A stretch of 64,000 nt of DNA. Origin: Limnohabitans sp. MMS-10A-192. Lineage in GTDB: Bacteria > Pseudomonadota > Gammaproteobacteria > Burkholderiales > Burkholderiaceae_C. Within the stretch, counting starts at the first letter, position 1. Every line of letters begins with the position of its first letter. Position numbers and translations under genes: made by a program. Positions 1-11,132 of the stretch are shown here, in pieces. The notes beneath the pieces were generated by a model. That model saw only the letters and a program-made list of their open reading frames with translations. It did no database searches and was not told the DNA's origin. The stretch covers positions 1-64,000 of the forward strand of contig NZ_NERX01000002.1 in assembly GCF_003063335.1 (NCBI RefSeq), in the 5' to 3' direction.

Positions 1-12
1 TTCTTTAGCCAT
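1..12 (-). CDS. tuf: Elongation factor Tu, first four codons only
   Basis: Only Met-Ala-Lys-Glu is inside the window; the gene runs off the left edge. It is preceded by an AAGGA ribosome-binding site about 8 bases before the ATG and lies directly after fusA on the same strand. That is the usual place of tuf in the bacterial str operon, and MAKE/MAKG is the usual EF-Tu N-terminus. The assignment rests on position plus four residues, so it is an inference, though a safe one. Confidence 0.75.
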
Positions 13-160
13 TTTTCAATCCTTAAAAAGAGCAATGCCCGTGTGTTGGTTTAATGTTTGCATCAGGTTGCTTGATCACTCCGCACGGGCACAGAGTGGC
101 ACTTGATCGCAGACAGTTTCTGAACTTTCAGATCTGACTATCGCTTGCTTTTAGTCAGTG

Positions 161-200
161 GTGCCGGACCAAATTCGCTGGGGCGAATTTGGTCCGGCAC
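161..200. repeat. Perfect 17-bp inverted repeat between fusA and tuf
   Basis: Positions 161-177 (GTGCCGGACCAAATTCG) pair perfectly with 184-200 around a 6-base loop. Read on the plus strand the hairpin is followed at once by ACA and a T-rich stretch (205-210), like an intrinsic terminator facing against the operon. Read on the minus strand it sits eight bases after the fusA stop with no U-tract behind it, so it should not stop fusA-tuf transcription. It may be an antisense terminator, an mRNA processing or stability element, or a repeat insertion. Confidence 0.8.
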
Positions 201-208
201 ACAATTTT

Positions 209-2311
209 TTACTTAGCTCGTGCAGCGACGATGGCTTCTGCCACGTTACGTGGGGCTTCAGCGTAGTGCTTGAATTCCATCGTGTAGGTGGCACGACCTT
301 GCGACATGGAGCGCAGGGTGGTCGAGTAACCGAACATCTCGGACAATGGCACTTCGGCCTTGATGGCCTTGCCGCCACCGACCATGTCGTCCATACCTTG
401 GACCATGCCACGGCGTGAGGACAGATCGCCCATCACGTTACCGGCGTAGTCTTCTGGGGTCTCGACTTCCACAGCCATCATGGGCTCCAGAATCACGGGG
501 CTGGCTTTGCGGCAACCTTCTTTGAAACCAAAGATGGCAGCCATCTTGAAGGCCATTTCGTTCGAGTCCACATCGTGGTACGAACCGAAGTGCAGTGTGA
601 CCTTGACGTCCACGACAGGATAGCCCGCCAAAACGCCTTGACCCAAAGCTTCGATCACGCCTTTTTCCACCGCAGGGATGTATTCGCGAGGAACCACACC
701 GCCCTTGATGGCGTCAACGAATTCAAAGCCCTTGCCTGGCTCTTGAGGCTCAACCTTCAGAACCACGTGGCCGTATTGACCCTTACCACCGGACTGACGC
801 ACGAACTTGCCTTCGGCTTCGTCCACGGTCTTGCGGATGGTTTCGCGGTAAGCCACTTGAGGCTTGCCCACGTTGGCTTCCACACCGAATTCACGCTTCA
901 TGCGGTCAACGATGATCTCCAGGTGCAATTCGCCCTGACCACCGATGATGGTCTGGCCGGATTCTTCGTCGGTTTGCACGCGGAAAGATGGATCTTCAGC
1001 GGCCAGACGCGCCAGCGCCATACCCATTTTTTCCTGGTCGGCTTTGGTCTTGGGTTCCACAGCTTGACGAATCACGGAGTCAGGGAACACCATGCGCTCC
1101 AAGGTGATCACTGCGTTGGGGTCGCACAAAGTTTCGCCAGTGGTGACGTCTTTCAAGCCCACGCAAGCAGCGATGTCGCCGGCACGGATTTCGTCGACTT
1201 CTTCACGGTTGTTGGCGTGCATCTGCACGATACGACCGATACGCTCTTTCTTGCCACGCACCGCGTTGTACACGGTGTCGCCTTTTTTCAAGACGCCGGA
1301 ATACACGCGCACGAATGTCAACTGACCCACGAACGGATCGGTCATCAATTTGAACGCCAATGCAGAGAATTTTTCCTCGTCGTCAGCCTTGCGTGTGACT
1401 TCTTTTTCGTCTTCGTCAAAGCCCTTGATGGCTTTCACGTCGAGAGGGGATGGCATCAATTCAAGAACCGCGTCCAGCATGCGCTGAACGCCTTTGTTCT
1501 TGAACGCTGTACCGCACAACATGGGCTGGATTTCGCTGTTGATGGTGCGAACGCGCAGGCCGTGTGTGATTTCTTCTTCGGTCAAGTCGCCTTCTTCAAG
1601 GTACTTGTTCATCAGCTCTTCAGAGGCTTCAGCAGCTGCTTCGACCATCTTCTCGCGCCACTCTTTGGCCACTTCGACCAAGTCAGCTGGAATCTCTTCG
1701 AAGGTGAACTTCATGCCCTGGGAAGCTTCGTCCCAGATGATGGCTTTCATCTTGCGCAGGTCAACCACACCGGTGAAGTTTTCTTCAGCGCCGATTGGGA
1801 TCACGATGGGCACAGGGTTGGCCTTCAGGCGCAACTTCATCTGCTCCACGACTTTGAAGAAGTTGGCACCGGTACGGTCCATCTTGTTCACAAAAGCCAA
1901 GCGTGGCACTTTGTACTTGTTGGCCTGACGCCACACGGTTTCAGACTGGGGTTGCACGCCACCCACAGCACAGTAAACCATGCAAGCACCGTCCAACACA
2001 CGCATGGAACGCTCAACTTCAATCGTGAAGTCAACGTGGCCGGGGGTGTCAATGATGTTGATGCGGTGGTCAGCGAAAGAGCCGTCCATGCCTTTCCAGA
2101 AGCAGGTGGTCGCAGCGGAAGTGATCGTGATACCACGCTCTTGTTCCTGCTCCATCCAGTCCATGGTGGCGGCGCCGTCGTGAACTTCACCAATCTTGTG
2201 GTTCACGCCGGTATAAAAAAGAATACGCTCGGTCGTTGTGGTCTTGCCGGCATCAATGTGAGCCGAGATACCAATATTGCGATAGCGCTCGATGGGGGTA
2301 TTGCGAGCCAT
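209..2311 (-). CDS. fusA: Elongation factor G
   Basis: This 700-residue translational GTPase moves tRNA and mRNA through the ribosome and acts with RRF in recycling. Visible motifs are the P-loop [19 protein letters not shown] near residue 17, DTPGHVDF (G3) and NKMD (G4), followed by the full EF-G domain series to the C-terminus. The start chosen is the ATG giving [12 protein letters not shown]; it has GGAGA eight bases upstream, and a longer in-frame reading lacks both a ribosome-binding site and family support. It is the third gene of rpsL-rpsG-fusA-tuf. Confidence 0.98.
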   Translation of the reverse strand: MARNTPIERYRNIGISAHIDAGKTTTTERILFYTGVNHKIGEVHDGAATMDWMEQEQERGITITSAATTCFWKGMDGSFADHRINIIDTPGHVDFTIEVERSMRVLDGACMVYCAVGGVQPQSETVWRQANKYKVPRLAFVNKMDRTGANFFKVVEQMKLRLKANPVPIVIPIGAEENFTGVVDLRKMKAIIWDEASQGMKFTFEEIPADLVEVAKEWREKMVEAAAEASEELMNKYLEEGDLTEEEITHGLRVRTINSEIQPMLCGTAFKNKGVQRMLDAVLELMPSPLDVKAIKGFDEDEKEVTRKADDEEKFSALAFKLMTDPFVGQLTFVRVYSGVLKKGDTVYNAVRGKKERIGRIVQMHANNREEVDEIRAGDIAACVGLKDVTTGETLCDPNAVITLERMVFPDSVIRQAVEPKTKADQEKMGMALARLAAEDPSFRVQTDEESGQTIIGGQGELHLEIIVDRMKREFGVEANVGKPQVAYRETIRKTVDEAEGKFVRQSGGKGQYGHVVLKVEPQEPGKGFEFVDAIKGGVVPREYIPAVEKGVIEALGQGVLAGYPVVDVKVTLHFGSYHDVDSNEMAFKMAAIFGFKEGCRKASPVILEPMMAVEVETPEDYAGNVMGDLSSRRGMVQGMDDMVGGGKAIKAEVPLSEMFGYSTTLRSMSQGRATYTMEFKHYAEAPRNVAEAIVAARAK

Positions 2312-2410
2312 AAATTTCTCCGATGATGATGTACTAAAGCCCGCCACCCCTTATGGGGCCAGCGGGCCGGCTTCTGACAGTGTCGGGCCTCTTTATGAAG
2401 CCCTTGTGAA

Positions 2411-2881
2411 TCAGAAGCGGAAGTGCGAGAACGCCTTGTTGGCTTCGGCCATACGGTGAACTTCGTCACGCTTTTTCATGGCGCCGCCACGGCCTTCGTT
2501 GGCTTCGAGCAGTTCGTTGGCCAAACGCAGGGCCATGGACTTCTCACCGCGCTTGCGAGCGGCTTCTTTGATCCAGCGCATCGACAGAGCCAAGCGACGA
2601 ACAGGGCGCACTTCAACAGGCACCTGGTAGTTCGCACCACCCACGCGGCGGGATTTCACTTCCACCATGGGCTTGACGTTGTTGATGGCGATGGAGAAAA
2701 GTTCAACAGGGTCTTTGCCTGTTTTCTTTTCCATGTTTTCGAGGGCACCGTAAATGATGCGCTCGGCAACAGCTTTTTTGCCGCCTTCCATGATCACGTT
2801 CATGAACTTGGACAATTCGACATTACCGAACTTGGGATCCGGCAGGATTTCACGTTTAGGGACTTCGCGACGACGTGGCAT
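2411..2881 (-). CDS. rpsG: Ribosomal protein uS7
   Basis: The 156-residue protein has the usual uS7 length and begins [20 protein letters not shown], a typical S7 N-terminus. uS7 nucleates assembly of the 30S head by binding the 3' domain of 16S rRNA, and in the classical operon it is the translational repressor of str mRNA. It lies between rpsL and fusA on the same strand, with a 99-base gap to fusA. Confidence 0.98.
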   Translation of the reverse strand: MPRRREVPKREILPDPKFGNVELSKFMNVIMEGGKKAVAERIIYGALENMEKKTGKDPVELFSIAINNVKPMVEVKSRRVGGANYQVPVEVRPVRRLALSMRWIKEAARKRGEKSMALRLANELLEANEGRGGAMKKRDEVHRMAEANKAFSHFRF

Positions 2882-3045
2882 ATTTCACCTCATATTGCTT
2901 CAGTTGGCATCTTTTCAGACACCGCGAGCGTTATTCAAAACACTCACTTACTCGACCCACCTGGACAATTCCGGGCTTCGGGTCACTTCGCTGATTCACC
3001 GCGCCACGCGGGAAACAGCACCGAAAAATTTCAACCCAAAAGGGC

Positions 3046-3423
3046 TTACTTGGCCTTTGGCTTCTTCGCGCCGTACTTGGAGCGAGACTGCTTGCGGTCT
3101 TTCACGCCTTGCAGGTCCAAAGAACCGCGGACGATGTGGTAACGCACACCTGGCAAGTCTTTGACACGACCACCGCGCACCAGAACAACAGAGTGTTCCT
3201 GCAGGTTGTGGCCTTCACCGCCGATGTAGGAGATGACCTCAAAACCGTTGGTCAAGCGCACTTTGGCAACTTTACGCAGAGCGGAGTTAGGCTTCTTTGG
3301 CGTTGTGGTGTACACACGGGTGCAGACACCACGACGCTGTGGAGAGTTTTGCATCGCAGGGCTTTTGGACTTGATCGTTTCGACCTCGCGCCCCTGACGC
3401 ACCAATTGATTGATGGTTGGCAT
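3046..3423 (-). CDS. rpsL: Ribosomal protein uS12
   Basis: This 125-residue decoding-centre protein is the first gene of the str operon. The two segments where streptomycin-resistance changes occur in the family, [13 protein letters not shown] and [13 protein letters not shown], carry the ordinary Lys residues, so the sequence looks wild type. It starts at ATG with [14 protein letters not shown] 164-base gap with no obvious gene separates it from rpsG. The operon promoter is probably in 3424-3486, between the start and the upstream terminator hairpin. Confidence 0.98.
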
Positions 3424-3486
3424 TGTTTGTAACGTCCCTAAACGTTTGAATTAGACAAAAGAAACTTCCCCGCCCCAAAAGCGGAA

Positions 3487-3517
3487 AAGCCCGCCAGTAT
3501 AACCGCCTGGCGGGCTT
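3487..3517 (-). terminator. Hairpin terminator downstream of dacC
   Basis: AAGCCCGCCAG (3487-3497) pairs with CTGGCGGGCTT (3507-3517), an 11-bp GC-rich stem with a 9-base loop. On the minus strand it follows the dacC stop and is followed by TTTTCC. It would insulate dacC from the str operon. Confidence 0.65.
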
Positions 3518-3561
3518 GTGACAAGTTATCCACAATTTGAGGGGGCTGACGCCTCGCCGAT

Positions 3562-4719
3562 TCACTTGATCCAGAGGCGAAGCGCATCCCACGCACGGCC
3601 CAGAACACCGGACTGCTCCACCCCCTCCAGCACCACCAAGGGGACGTCCAGCAAGGGCTGATCGCCACGCAAAATTTGCAAAGCGCCTACGGCCTGCCCT
3701 TTGGCGAATGGCGCCACCAAGGGGTCCGGGCGGACCACCTGGGTTTTGATCTGCGCCGTGCTGCCTGCAGGCACGGCCACAACCAAGGACTGGAATGAGC
3801 CCAGTTTCAATACATTTTCCTTGCCCTTCCAAACCGCTGGCATGGCCACCGGCTGGTTCGCGTCAAACAGCTTGACCGCATCAAACGCGGTGTAACCCCA
3901 ATTCAAGAGCTTCTGGCTTTCATTGGCGCGGGCATTTTCGCTGTCGGCCCCCACCACGACGGACAACAAACGACGCGTGCCCACGTTGGGAAAATCGCGC
4001 TTGGCCGTCGCCACCAAGCAATAGCCCGCTGCTTGGGTGTGACCTGTTTTCAAACCATCCACCGTGGGATCTCGAAACAACAACAAATTGCGGTTGGACT
4101 CGTTGGCTGCAGGGGTGCCCGGATAACGGTACTTCTTGATGGCGTAGTAAGGCGCATAGTCGGGAAAATCGCGCATCAGGCGCGTCGCCAAAATACTCAA
4201 GTCACGCACCGAGGTGATGTGCCCCGGGGCGGTCAAGCCCTCCGGGTTCATGTAGCTTGTTTGCTTCATGCCCAGCGCCTTGGCCTGCTCATTCATCATC
4301 TGCACAAATCGGTCCGCGCTACCGCCCACACCTTCGGCCAAAGCCATGGTCGCATCGTTGCCAGACTGCACGATCATGCCCTTGATCAGGTCTTCCACCG
4401 GCACCTTCATCTTGGGGTCGATGAACATGCGGGAGCCCGGCATCTTCCAAGCGCGCTCGGAAACGGGGAAAGACTGTTGGAGGTCAATCTTGCGGGATTT
4501 CAGCGCATCAAACACCAGGTACGCCGTCATCAGCTTGGTCAACGATGCCGGCTCGACCGTGGTATCGGGGTCTTTGGACGCCAGCACCTGATTGGCCGTG
4601 ATGTCCAGCAACAAGTAAGCCTTGGCTGCAACTTGGGGCGCCTGAGGCATTTGGGCCTGGGCCGCGAAAGTGACCACCATCCAGGCGCAGGCCAGCAAAA
4701 TTTGGATCCAACGTTTCAT
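3562..4719 (-). CDS. dacC: D-alanyl-D-alanine carboxypeptidase (PBP5/6 type)
   Basis: A periplasmic low-molecular-weight penicillin-binding protein that trims the terminal D-Ala from peptidoglycan pentapeptides. The 385-residue protein has a Sec signal peptide (about residues 1-22), the catalytic SLTK with Ser59 and Lys62, an SGN motif (VQSGNDATMALAEG) and KTG (VDGLKTGHTQ). After the peptidase domain come the beta-rich PBP5 C-domain and a short amphipathic C-terminal anchor. The ATG giving MKRWIQILL starts the signal peptide properly; an upstream in-frame TTG would spoil it. dacA or dacC naming cannot be settled from sequence alone. Confidence 0.93.
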   Translation of the reverse strand: MKRWIQILLACAWMVVTFAAQAQMPQAPQVAAKAYLLLDITANQVLASKDPDTTVEPASLTKLMTAYLVFDALKSRKIDLQQSFPVSERAWKMPGSRMFIDPKMKVPVEDLIKGMIVQSGNDATMALAEGVGGSADRFVQMMNEQAKALGMKQTSYMNPEGLTAPGHITSVRDLSILATRLMRDFPDYAPYYAIKKYRYPGTPAANESNRNLLLFRDPTVDGLKTGHTQAAGYCLVATAKRDFPNVGTRRLLSVVVGADSENARANESQKLLNWGYTAFDAVKLFDANQPVAMPAVWKGKENVLKLGSFQSLVVAVPAGSTAQIKTQVVRPDPLVAPFAKGQAVGALQILRGDQPLLDVPLVVLEGVEQSGVLGRAWDALRLWIK

Positions 4720-4764
4720 GAGTTCCACCAGGCCCCAGCCCAAAGGCCATTACAGATCAAGAGA

Positions 4765-5391
4765 TCAAGCCTTCAAGTGCCGCACCACCAAAGACTTCAA
4801 AAGGGGCAATTGTCCATGAAAGAAATGCTCCACCCCGGGAATCACCGTCACCGGCAAGGTTTGAAGGCGGGCCCAGTCCATCACGCTGCTCAGCGCCACC
4901 GTATCGTCCTGTTCACCGTGGATGACCAAGGTGCGCTCATGCAAGTCGGGCGCAACCGGCGCGACCGTGAAACGGGAGGCCGCCGTCCCCACCAAAACCA
5001 GCTTATCCAAGGGGCGCTGCGCGTGCACGGCCTGCGCCACATGGCTGGTGACAAAAGCACCGAATGAAAAACCGGCCAAAGCCAGGGGACCATCGGGTGC
5101 CACTTGCTCGATCACCGACAGCATGTCTGCAGCTTCGCCACGCCCTTCGTCATAGACACCCGCGCTGGCGCCCACCCCCCGAAAATTGAAACGCACAGCT
5201 TGCCAGCCACACTGAACAAAAGCGCGTGCCAAGGTCTGTACCACTTTGTTTTGCATGGAGCCCCCAAACAATGGGTGAGGGTGCGCAATCACGGCGGTGC
5301 CACGCACCCGGCCATCAGGGGGCTGATCGCGCAAAGCTTCGATCGCGCCTGCGCCGCCTTGAAAGATCAGAGATTGGGTGGACGAATTCAT
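4765..5391 (-). CDS. Alpha/beta hydrolase (COG2945-like)
   Basis: A 208-residue cytoplasmic serine hydrolase of the short family seen widely in proteobacteria. Visible features are the HPHPLFGGSMQNKVV segment, FNFRGVGAS and the nucleophile elbow GFSFGAF, with a late histidine in GVEHFFHG. The substrate is unknown. Its ATG overlaps the stop of the upstream ferredoxin-like gene by one base (TGATG), which suggests translational coupling. Confidence 0.85.
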   Translation of the reverse strand: MNSSTQSLIFQGGAGAIEALRDQPPDGRVRGTAVIAHPHPLFGGSMQNKVVQTLARAFVQCGWQAVRFNFRGVGASAGVYDEGRGEAADMLSVIEQVAPDGPLALAGFSFGAFVTSHVAQAVHAQRPLDKLVLVGTAASRFTVAPVAPDLHERTLVIHGEQDDTVALSSVMDWARLQTLPVTVIPGVEHFFHGQLPLLKSLVVRHLKA

Positions 5392-5735
5392 CAGCGTCCC
5401 AAATGTTCCGGCGTCACCAGGCGATCAACCACCTGTCCGTTCTTCAAGTGAGACTGCACAATTTCTTCGATGTCGTTGTGGTCCACATAGCTGTACCAGA
5501 CGCCTTCTGGGTAAACCACCGCCACGGGACCGCCAGAACAACGGTCCAGACAACCCGCCTTGTTCACACGGACTTGCCCTGGACCGGCCAGTCCCAGCTC
5601 TTTGATGCGGTTTTTGCAATGGTCAAATGCGGCTTGGGCATTGTGCTGGGCACAACTGGCCTCGCCGTTCTTGCGCTCATTCAGGCAAAAAAAGATGTGG
5701 TGTTTGAAATAAGGGTGGGGGTTTTCTGCGGTCAT
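5391..5735 (-). CDS. Thioredoxin-like [2Fe-2S] ferredoxin-domain protein
   Basis: A 114-residue protein of the (2Fe-2S) ferredoxin family. Conserved cysteines occur in the order HIFFCLNER, ASCAQH and KAGCLDRCSGGPVAVVYPEG, which is the usual layout for this fold. It probably serves in electron transfer, but the partner is unknown. It is translationally coupled to the downstream hydrolase through the TGATG overlap. Confidence 0.88.
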   Translation of the reverse strand: MTAENPHPYFKHHIFFCLNERKNGEASCAQHNAQAAFDHCKNRIKELGLAGPGQVRVNKAGCLDRCSGGPVAVVYPEGVWYSYVDHNDIEEIVQSHLKNGQVVDRLVTPEHLGR

Positions 5736-5766
5736 CTCCGAATTTTAGGCGCCAAGACCCGGCAAG

Positions 5767-6864
5767 CTAAGGCGCCAACTGTGAGGAAGACAAGCGTCGA
5801 ATCAAATACAGCAAAGCGGCATAGGGCCACAGCCAACCCAGCCACTGGATCAAGCCATGAAAACGGATGAACCGCCCTTGCTCCCAAGTCTGCAATGTCA
5901 AGGTGAAATAAGCATCCGCAGATGCGTTGTTGAGCAAGCTCAATTGCCAGACCAACACCACCAACGCCAACACCAGGCAAGCTCTTGCGGGCGCAAAGGC
6001 CAAAGCCAACATGCCTACCACCGCTAAAGCCAACCCCATGCCCACCTCGGTGCTGACCCACCCCCAAGCGTGGTTTGGACCATACGTCAATGCAGCCGAC
6101 AAGGCACTTGCGGCTACCCCCAGAGCCAACACCAGGAAGGCCATCACAAAACGCTGGTGACGTTGCCGCAACACACTGAAAGCCACCAAACAGGGCAGCA
6201 AAAGTCCAATCGTCACGCACAGCATTTCGCTCACGGGCAGCAAGGGCTGCAGCTCCACTTCGCGCAGGGGCATCCATTCCAGCAAGGGTGACTCCTGAAG
6301 CAGGTTGGACAAAGCCGCTTCGACCCGCTCCAGCACCTGACCCAATCCGAAAGCCACCGGTGCAGGGAACAACAAAGCCATCGGCCACACCAGCAACAAA
6401 GCCAAGGCTCCGCCCGCATCGACCACAAACCAGCGGTCACGAAAACGGCTCCAGCGCTCCATCAGGCCAACCCACTCCAAGGCACGCGCCGTCACCGCCC
6501 CCATCAAAGCTCCGGCCACATTCAGCGCGGCATCCACATTGGAGGGCACACGCACGGGCAAAAACATCTGCAAAGTTTCCATGGACAGAGACAAGCCTGT
6601 CGCCGCCAAAGTGGCCAGCCAGATCCCTGGCCAGCGTCGGCGGGTCCGATGCAATGCCAGCGCCAGCAAAAACCCCAAGGGGGCATAACCCAGCACGTTG
6701 GACAGCACATCAAAGCCCGTCCAGTATTTGGGCAAAGGGGCCCAAAGAAAGGACCATGGCGCTATGCCCTGAACACGCCAGTTGTCAAAAGGGTACAAAC
6801 TGGCATAAACGATCAGGACCATGTAGATCCACGCCAAAGGCCACGCCGCTGTTTTGCGCATCAT
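5767..6864 (-). CDS. VanZ-like integral membrane protein
   Basis: A 365-residue membrane protein with about ten hydrophobic segments. The N-terminal half carries the VanZ-like signature (IVYASLYPFDNW, VLGYAPLGFLLAL, SLSMETLQMFLPVRVPSNVD). The C-terminal half is a second membrane domain of unknown role. VanZ in enterococci gives low-level teicoplanin resistance; the job of proteobacterial homologues is not known. The start is uncertain: tandem ATGs at 6864 and 6861 are preferred, and a GTG 12 bases upstream is possible. It follows hemJ closely and is probably cotranscribed. Confidence 0.8.
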   Translation of the reverse strand: MMRKTAAWPLAWIYMVLIVYASLYPFDNWRVQGIAPWSFLWAPLPKYWTGFDVLSNVLGYAPLGFLLALALHRTRRRWPGIWLATLAATGLSLSMETLQMFLPVRVPSNVDAALNVAGALMGAVTARALEWVGLMERWSRFRDRWFVVDAGGALALLLVWPMALLFPAPVAFGLGQVLERVEAALSNLLQESPLLEWMPLREVELQPLLPVSEMLCVTIGLLLPCLVAFSVLRQRHQRFVMAFLVLALGVAASALSAALTYGPNHAWGWVSTEVGMGLALAVVGMLALAFAPARACLVLALVVLVWQLSLLNNASADAYFTLTLQTWEQGRFIRFHGLIQWLGWLWPYAALLYLIRRLSSSQLAP

Positions 6865-6881
6865 GACTTGGCACACACCCC

Positions 6882-8617
<1,736 letters not shown>

Positions 8618-8624
8618 AGCACCC

Positions 8625-9731
8625 ATGCGGGTCATCACCGTCAGCGGCCAGCAAGTCCATGATGGGCGGGCTTTGCCGCAAGCAATGCCCGAGCACGGCT
8701 TTGTCTGGATCGCCTGCTCCCGGTCTTATTTCCAGACCGCACTGCCTTTGATCCAGTCCGCGCTGGAGCGCTTGACCGGGCAACCCTTGGTCGATCTGCA
8801 CACCTCGGACCTGCTGAACCCGCAATTGCCCTCGCGTTACGACTTCAGCTCACAGTACGACCTGATGGTGTTCCGCCGCCTGGCACAGCGGCACGAAGAT
8901 GCTCCGTCCGATACGGGCAAAGCCAAGCGCCCTGGCCCTCCGGTCCTGCAACGCATCGACACCAGCCCGGTGGGCTTTGCGGTGTTTGACCGCGTGCTGC
9001 TGAGCGTTCACCCGACCGACTGCGCAGTGCGCGAGGCCTACGCCAGCCGCTTGCTGGCCAGCGCCGGGACTGACGATGCGACCGATGTGCGCTCGGCCGG
9101 TGCGCGCGGCGTGCCCCACAGCCCCGCCGACATGATGCTGCGCATCGTCAGCCACATGGTCGACGGTTATCTGGACCTGCGGCGGGAACTGAGCCGCCAG
9201 CTCGACCATTGGCAAGCCGAGCTGCTGCACCCCCGCACCCGCTTCAACCGCTGGGACGCTTTGCTGCAAGCCCGCCTGGCGCTGCACCAGCTCGAAGACC
9301 TGTGCGACGACCAGCACAACGCGATCAAGTCATGGACCGAATCCTTGGACAGCTGGGGCATTGGCCTCGACAGCGCCGCAGTTCACGAGCACGAACTGCT
9401 CAAGATCCGCAGCCGCGACGTGCTCGAACACATCGACCGCGTGGTGCAACACGTGCGCCGCCTGGAGCACAACACCGAGACCGCGGTGCAGATGCACTTC
9501 AACGTGCAGGGCAACCGCACCAACGACATCATGCGCACCCTGACGGCGCTGACCGCGATCTTTTTGCCGCTGAACCTGATCGCGGGCATCTTTGGCATGA
9601 ACTTCGAGTTCATCCCTTGGCTGCACCAAGCCTCCGCATTTTGGTGGACGCTGGGCAGCATGGGCCTGATCGCCCTGACCATGGGCCTGGTGTTCTGGCG
9701 AAAACGCTACCTGGCCCGCACTGGCGGCTGA
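8625..9731 (+). CDS. CorA-family divalent-cation transporter
   Basis: A 368-residue inner-membrane channel of the CorA superfamily. It has a long acidic and helical cytoplasmic domain, then two C-terminal membrane helices with the diagnostic GMN motif (IFGMNFEFIP) in the loop after the first. The family moves Mg2+, Co2+ or Zn2+, and the substrate cannot be told here. It starts 7 bases after hemB. Confidence 0.88.
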   Translation: MRVITVSGQQVHDGRALPQAMPEHGFVWIACSRSYFQTALPLIQSALERLTGQPLVDLHTSDLLNPQLPSRYDFSSQYDLMVFRRLAQRHEDAPSDTGKAKRPGPPVLQRIDTSPVGFAVFDRVLLSVHPTDCAVREAYASRLLASAGTDDATDVRSAGARGVPHSPADMMLRIVSHMVDGYLDLRRELSRQLDHWQAELLHPRTRFNRWDALLQARLALHQLEDLCDDQHNAIKSWTESLDSWGIGLDSAAVHEHELLKIRSRDVLEHIDRVVQHVRRLEHNTETAVQMHFNVQGNRTNDIMRTLTALTAIFLPLNLIAGIFGMNFEFIPWLHQASAFWWTLGSMGLIALTMGLVFWRKRYLARTGG

Positions 9732-9732
9732 A

Positions 9733-10422
9733 TCAGGACAGATGTTGCGCGAAGAACGCCAAGGTGCGTTCACGCGCCAACTTGGCCGAGGGCTCGTGCC
9801 AAGCACCGCGCTGGTCACAGTTGAAACCGTGGTGCGCCGCATAAGTGAAAACTTGCACCTCGGGATGCGCCTTCTTGAAAGCCTCCACTGTGTCCAACGG
9901 AATCCACTTGTCTTCCTCTGCAAAATGCGCCAACACGGGCACCTTGGCCTGGCGGGCGATTTCCGCTTCGCTCGTCACACCACCGCCGTAATAAGGCACT
10001 GCCGCACTCAAGCCCTGGAGGGTGCAGGCTGAGCGCCAGGTCAACAAGCCGCCCCAGCAATACCCCACGATGCCCACCTTGCCACCCGAGGCCTTGGCCG
10101 CATGGTCAATGGCCGCCTGAATGTCGGGCATCGCGCCCGGTGCGGGCAAGGCCTCGACCGCTGTTTTGTAGCCAAAGCCTTCGCCCATGTCGGCTTCGCT
10201 GTAGCCCAGCTCCACGCCAGGCTTGGCGCGGTGGAACATGGCGGGCGCGACCGCCAGATACCCCTGGGCGGCATAGCCATCGGCCACATGGCGGATGTGG
10301 CTGTTGACGCCAAAGATTTCCTGAATCACCACCACAGCACCTTCGGGTGTGCCGGCAGGGCGGGCTTCGTAGGCAGGCACCAAAGTGCCGTCAGCGGTTT
10401 TCAGTTCAATCATGTTTCCCAT
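9733..10422 (-). CDS. Dienelactone hydrolase family protein
   Basis: A 229-residue alpha/beta hydrolase of the carboxymethylenebutenolidase type. The nucleophile is a cysteine in GIVGYCWGG, the acid lies near FAEEDKWIPL, and the histidine is in YAAHHGFNC. In beta-ketoadipate variants this enzyme opens dienelactones, but many homologues have other esters as substrates and no aromatic gene cluster is adjacent. The ATG giving MGNMIELK has GGAGAAG in front. It overlaps the end of corA's intergenic space, facing it convergently. Confidence 0.85.
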   Translation of the reverse strand: MGNMIELKTADGTLVPAYEARPAGTPEGAVVVIQEIFGVNSHIRHVADGYAAQGYLAVAPAMFHRAKPGVELGYSEADMGEGFGYKTAVEALPAPGAMPDIQAAIDHAAKASGGKVGIVGYCWGGLLTWRSACTLQGLSAAVPYYGGGVTSEAEIARQAKVPVLAHFAEEDKWIPLDTVEAFKKAHPEVQVFTYAAHHGFNCDQRGAWHEPSAKLARERTLAFFAQHLS

Positions 10423-10448
10423 GGTCTTCTCCAGTTGTTCACATGCCA

Positions 10449-11051
10449 TCAAGAAGCCAGTGCCCGCTCGACAAAGTCAAGCCGGTCCTGGCCCCAAAAA
10501 ATTTCGCCACCGATCACATAGCTGGGTGCACCAAACACACCCGCGTCGATGGCCGCCTGCGTGTAGGACTCATAGCGCTCTTGAACTGCCTGGCTGTGCG
10601 CTTGCTCCAACACCGCAGCAGGCAAGCCTTGCTCGGCCAGCAACTGGGCCAACACTTTCTCATCGGCAATGTTGCGCTCTTGCGCCCAGCAAGCCGACAG
10701 CACTGCGCCGGCGACCTTCATGGCAGCTGCTGCGCCTTGGGCCAGTTCTGCCGCAATGATCACGCGCGCGGCATCGTCACCCCCGACGGGAAAGTAGCGG
10801 GGCTTGATGTTCAAAGGTGCATTCAGGTGCTCACTGAAGCGCTGCAATTCCATCAAACGGTAGGCCTGCCGCTGCGGCGCGCGCTGACCCAAAGGCAACC
10901 CACCCGAAATCGGAAACACCTTGCCCCCCAGATCAATGGGCATCACGCGCAGGCTGGCGCCCGTTCGCTGCGCAATATCAGCCAAGCGTTGGTGGCCCAA
11001 ATAAGCCCAGGGGCTTTGCGGTGCGAAGTAATAGTCCACTGTGCGACCCAT
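10449..11051 (-). CDS. DsbA-like 2-hydroxychromene-2-carboxylate isomerase family protein
   Basis: A 200-residue thioredoxin-fold protein of the kappa-class glutathione transferase/HCCA isomerase group. The N-terminal VDYYFAPQSPWAYLG holds the SPW(x)YLG active-site segment with serine where DsbA has CxxC, and the C-terminal FGAPSYVIGGEIFWGQDRL is the usual family end. In naphthalene pathways the enzyme isomerises hydroxychromene carboxylate using glutathione. No such pathway is visible here, so the substrate is open. It probably forms one transcript with the hydrolase to its left. Confidence 0.85.
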   Translation of the reverse strand: MGRTVDYYFAPQSPWAYLGHQRLADIAQRTGASLRVMPIDLGGKVFPISGGLPLGQRAPQRQAYRLMELQRFSEHLNAPLNIKPRYFPVGGDDAARVIIAAELAQGAAAAMKVAGAVLSACWAQERNIADEKVLAQLLAEQGLPAAVLEQAHSQAVQERYESYTQAAIDAGVFGAPSYVIGGEIFWGQDRLDFVERALAS

Positions 11052-11132
11052 GAAATCTCCTGAGGTGTTGTGTAATGTTCAGACGAAACAGCGGTTGTAA
11101 CCGTCCCGATGAATTTTTGCAGGAGACATGCG

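Noticed and set aside
575..2326. Long open frame opposite fusA (583 codons)
   Set aside because: It is the antisense shadow of a highly conserved gene; the protein resembles no family.
3046..3423. Streptomycin-resistance allele in rpsL
   Set aside because: Both critical lysine segments are of the ordinary type.
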